Virus record (IMG/VR): IMGVR_UViG_3300047546_001988
Coordinates: 1-33,413 of that record
Length of the DNA: 33,413 nucleotides
Strand: one strand, 5' to 3'
Origin: a virus
Shown here piece after piece: positions 31,335 to 33,413 of this stretch. The notes below the pieces were generated by a model. It did not search any database and was not told where the DNA came from. It was given only the letters and a program-made list of their open reading frames with translations. The translations under genes and the position numbers were made by a program. The stretch's first letter is position 1. Every line of letters begins with the position of its first letter.

Positions 31335-32245
31335 ACAGAATCGACATTTATCCAGCAGATCGCAACGACTGGCTTGCACTCCGTTCCGAAGACATCACAT
31401 CCACTGAGATTGCCGCGCTATTCAACCTGAGTCCTTACAAAACGGCCCTCGAAGTTTTTTCCGAAAAAACCGGGAAGATTGAAGATTCGTTCAAGGAAAA
31501 CGAACGCACCACGTGGGGAAATCGTTTGCAAGATGCAATCGCTGCGGGCGTTGCCGAAGACAAAGGCTGGACCGTGCAAAAACGCACGTGTTACACACGC
31601 ATCACCGAACGTCGGATTGGCGCCAGCTTTGACTTTGAAATCGTCGGAGATCCACGCGGGCCCGGGTTGCTAGAGATCAAAAACGTCGATTCACTTGTGT
31701 ATCGCCAAAAGTGGGAAGAGTTCGACGGTGTCGTCGAAGCGCCGCAACACATCGAACTTCAGCTTCAGCACCAGTTGCTTGTCAGCGGCTTTCAGTGGGG
31801 CGTGATCGTGGCCCTTGTCGGTGGCAACACGGTAAAAATCATCGAGCGACAAGCAAACCATGAGATTCAAAACGCAATCCTCGACGCATGTGCACGCTTT
31901 TGGGTTGCAGTCGATGAAGGCAAAGCGCCCAACCCGATCTACCCACGCGATGCAAAAGTCATCACGCGGATAAACCAACATGCCGAAGCCGGCACAGAGG
32001 CAGTGATTTCCGATGCCTCTCCTGTGAATGAGTTTGTGGCTCAATACAACGAGGCTTCAGCTGCCGAAAAAACCGCATCAGAGGCCAAGGAAGAAGCCAA
32101 AGCAAAAATCCTCGAAGCCATTGGGTCCACCGCAAAAGTTTACGGTCCGAACTGGACCATTTCCGCAAGTGAAGTGGGAGCCAAAGAGATACCGGCAACC
32201 ATCCGAAAAGCTTATCGCACATTCCGAATCAGTAACAAAAAATGA
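31331..32245 (+). CDS. YqaJ-type viral exonuclease (recombinase)
   Basis: 304 residues. The first 150 residues show the lambda-exonuclease-like nuclease pattern: WLALRSEDITSTEIAALFNLSPYKT, TTWGNRLQDAIAAGVAEDKGW, GASFDFEI (D101), LLEIKN (E115, K117) and PQHIELQLQHQLLVSG. The acidic residue often seen in the W-G-x-L-E motif appears as Q67, though LQ is tolerated in related phage sequences as I recall. The C-terminal 100 residues form a coiled helix (AAEKTASEAKEEAKAKILEAIG) ending in a basic region. It resects double-stranded ends to feed the ERF annealing protein encoded directly downstream, a classic two-component phage recombination pair. ATGA overlaps on both sides. Confidence 0.88.
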   Translation: MNRIDIYPADRNDWLALRSEDITSTEIAALFNLSPYKTALEVFSEKTGKIEDSFKENERTTWGNRLQDAIAAGVAEDKGWTVQKRTCYTRITERRIGASFDFEIVGDPRGPGLLEIKNVDSLVYRQKWEEFDGVVEAPQHIELQLQHQLLVSGFQWGVIVALVGGNTVKIIERQANHEIQNAILDACARFWVAVDEGKAPNPIYPRDAKVITRINQHAEAGTEAVISDASPVNEFVAQYNEASAAEKTASEAKEEAKAKILEAIGSTAKVYGPNWTISASEVGAKEIPATIRKAYRTFRISNKK

Positions 32246-32910
32246 AAACCTCAGAAACCATCGCAAAACTTGCAAGCGCTCTCGCCAAAGCCCAAGGACA
32301 GATGCGCGCCGCCGCCAAAGACTCAGTCAACCCGCATTTTAAATCACGCTACGCTGATCTTGCCGGTGTCTGGGATGCCTGCCGCGAACCGCTTGCAGCA
32401 AATGGACTGGCAATCATGCAGTCCCCTGGTGAGATCGGGGACAAAAACATCACCCTGACAACGATGCTTGCACACGAGTCGGGCGAGTGGATTCAGTCGC
32501 AATTTACGATCCCCGTGAGCAAACCCGATGCGCAAGGGGTCGGGAGTGCAATCACCTATGCGCGCCGCTATGCGCTCGCCGCAATGGTCGGAATTGTGCA
32601 GGATGACGACGACGGAAATGCCGCGTCAGCGCCTCGCAAAACGGTGGCTGTTCGGCGTGTGGATGATGTTCAACAAGAAACGCCGTTCGATCTTCAGTTG
32701 GCACTTGTAGCAATCACCAAAGCCGAATCGCTCGATCTGCTCAAAGCCGTGTACGCCGACGCGTACAACGCCGCCGACGCAATCGGGGACCAAACCGCAA
32801 TCACAGCCCTTGTTCGCGCCAAGGACGCGCGCAAAGCGGCACTCGCGCAGCAGCCGTCCAAACTCAAAGGAATCGTGGCTCCCGAACAGCCGCAAGATGA
32901 CGTTTTATGA
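32242..32910 (+). CDS. ERF-family single-strand annealing protein
   Basis: 222 residues. The start KTSETIAKLASALAKAQGQMRAAAKDSVNPHFKSRYADLAGVWDACREPLAANGLAIMQSP and the later GVGSAITYARRYALAAMVGI-QDDDDG are signature stretches of the ERF superfamily (P22 Erf-type annealing proteins). The C-terminal third is alanine-rich and ends in a short acidic tail. It anneals complementary single strands left by the YqaJ-type exonuclease upstream. ATGA overlaps on both sides. Confidence 0.93.
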   Translation: MKTSETIAKLASALAKAQGQMRAAAKDSVNPHFKSRYADLAGVWDACREPLAANGLAIMQSPGEIGDKNITLTTMLAHESGEWIQSQFTIPVSKPDAQGVGSAITYARRYALAAMVGIVQDDDDGNAASAPRKTVAVRRVDDVQQETPFDLQLALVAITKAESLDLLKAVYADAYNAADAIGDQTAITALVRAKDARKAALAQQPSKLKGIVAPEQPQDDVL

Positions 32911-33113
32911 CCGAACCGAAACTCTCGCCAATTTGGCTTACCTCGCGCCAGCTTGCCGAACGCCTTGGGGTTGCCCAAGGAACGGTTGAAAACTGGCGTT
33001 GCAAAAAACTCGGACCCGAATGGGTACACCTGACCGGGAAACGAGGCCCGGTGCGATACCACATCGAAGCAGTAAAACGTTGGGAAGAAACTCAGAACCA
33101 AAACAACAAATGA
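32907..33113 (+). CDS. Small helix-turn-helix (excisionase/AlpA-like) protein
   Basis: 68 residues. IWLTSRQLAERLGVAQGTVENWRCKKLGPEWVHLTGKRGPVRYHIEAVKRWEE is a MerR/excisionase-type winged helix: the S-x-Q-LAERLGVAQGTVENWR helix-turn-helix, then a beta wing and YHIEAVKRWEE. It could act as a regulator or recombination directionality factor. No integrase is visible in the window, so a transcriptional role is at least as likely. ATGA overlaps on both sides. Confidence 0.85.
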   Translation: MTEPKLSPIWLTSRQLAERLGVAQGTVENWRCKKLGPEWVHLTGKRGPVRYHIEAVKRWEETQNQNNK

Positions 33114-33413
33114 CACTAGATGAACTTCAAACAGCAGTGCTGCAGTGGTCTTACGACCGTGGAATCACTTCAAATGCAACTCTGGAAAGTCAGCTATTGA
33201 AGGCGATGAGCGAGATGGGGGAGCTGGCGGATGCGGTAGCCAAGAGCCAGTTTGATGAGATGCGAGACGCTATCGGCGACGTGACGGTGTGTCTTATCAA
33301 CTTGGCTTACCTGAGCGGATCGTCGCTCCGGGAGTGCCTTGAAGGAGCCTGGGAGGAAATCAAGGATCGCCGAGGGATTCTTCTCCCCAACGGGGTGTTT
33401 GTGAAGGAGGTAA
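33110..33413 (+). CDS. MazG-like nucleotide pyrophosphohydrolase, partial (runs off right edge)
   Basis: 101 codons visible, no stop before the window ends. The core SEMGELADAVAKSQFDEMRDAIGDVTVCLINLAYL shows the MazG-type metal-binding motif E-x-x-E (E35, E38), then E-x-x-D (E50, D53) and a following D57. It hydrolyses nucleoside triphosphates or, as proposed for phage members, alters (p)ppGpp or dNTP pools during infection. The start overlaps the HTH stop as ATGA. AAGGAGGT at 33404-33411 is a complete Shine-Dalgarno sequence, so another plus-strand gene probably starts just past the edge. Confidence 0.85.
   Translation, partial: MTLDELQTAVLQWSYDRGITSNATLESQLLKAMSEMGELADAVAKSQFDEMRDAIGDVTVCLINLAYLSGSSLRECLEGAWEEIKDRRGILLPNGVFVKEV

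Noticed and set aside
32907-33113. Calling the small HTH protein an excisionase outright
   Set aside because: No integrase is seen in the window, so the function cannot be fixed beyond DNA binding.
1-33413. The window as a complete circular genome
   Set aside because: Joining the ends would give two convergent genes overlapping by about 75 bases. The full Shine-Dalgarno sequence at 33404 would have no start codon after it, so the window is probably a fragment.
1-33413. A diversity-generating retroelement, as in BPP-1
   Set aside because: No reverse transcriptase gene, no C-type-lectin tail tip and no template/variable repeat pair are visible.
1-33413. CRISPR array, insertion sequence, integrase with attachment site, or rRNA
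   Set aside because: No regular spacer-repeat pattern, transposase, tyrosine or serine recombinase, or rRNA-like sequence was found.

Overview
The window is a 33.4 kb stretch of a tailed double-stranded DNA phage or prophage with a short, podovirus-like tail. The evidence is a portal of the head-tail connector type, two tail-tubular proteins, three ejection-type internal virion proteins and a T7-like tail-fibre anchor, with no tape-measure or sheath gene. The head genes resemble those of Bordetella phage BPP-1 (Bbp16, Bbp17 and Bbp19-like). The host cannot be named. A peptidoglycan-penetrating ejection apparatus and Shine-Dalgarno sites such as AGGAG and AAGGAGGT point to an ordinary, probably Gram-negative, bacterium. 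The window is open at both ends: a minus-strand gene runs off the left edge and a MazG-like gene runs off the right edge.

Layout. (1) Positions 1-23367, minus strand, is one long late operon read right to left: small terminase, a 43-residue basic protein, large terminase, GNAT-like protein, a small virion-type protein, portal, a beta-rich surface-type protein, two small head genes, scaffold, major capsid protein, cement protein, a small linker protein, tail tubular A and B, three ejection proteins (the last 2340 residues), tail fibre, and a small membrane protein at the edge. (2) Positions 23368-23921 are 554 bp without a gene, packed with repeats: twelve GTCTAC/GTAGAC hexamers, a perfect 22-bp inverted repeat, two paired sets of DnaA-box-like nonamers and a G7-TA-C7 palindrome. 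(3) Positions 23922-25032, plus strand, carry two genes. The first consists mainly of two copies of the winged-helix-like domain found at the C-terminus of the phage's own VapE-type primase. (4) Positions 25033-25217 lie between convergent operons and hold a cloverleaf-shaped inverted-repeat structure and a minus-strand terminator. (5) Positions 25218-30455, minus strand, are the replication operon: SF2 helicase, SSB, VRR-NUC nuclease, primase-helicase, then four small genes, two of them tiny membrane proteins. (6) Positions 30456-30717 are a divergent promoter region with repeated GCAACTTGC boxes and a leader of four successive hairpins. (7) Positions 30718-33413, plus strand, are a recombination operon (two unknown genes, YqaJ-type exonuclease, ERF annealing protein, HTH protein, MazG-like enzyme) in which every junction is an ATGA overlap.

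How it fits together. Helicase, SSB, VRR-NUC, primase-helicase, exonuclease and ERF form a replication and recombination set. The repeat-rich intergenic region next to a gene made of primase-type DNA-binding domains is the best candidate for a replication origin or a master control region. That pairing is the most novel thing in the window. No integrase, recognisable repressor, endolysin, DNA polymerase or RNA polymerase is visible here; those genes may lie outside the window.
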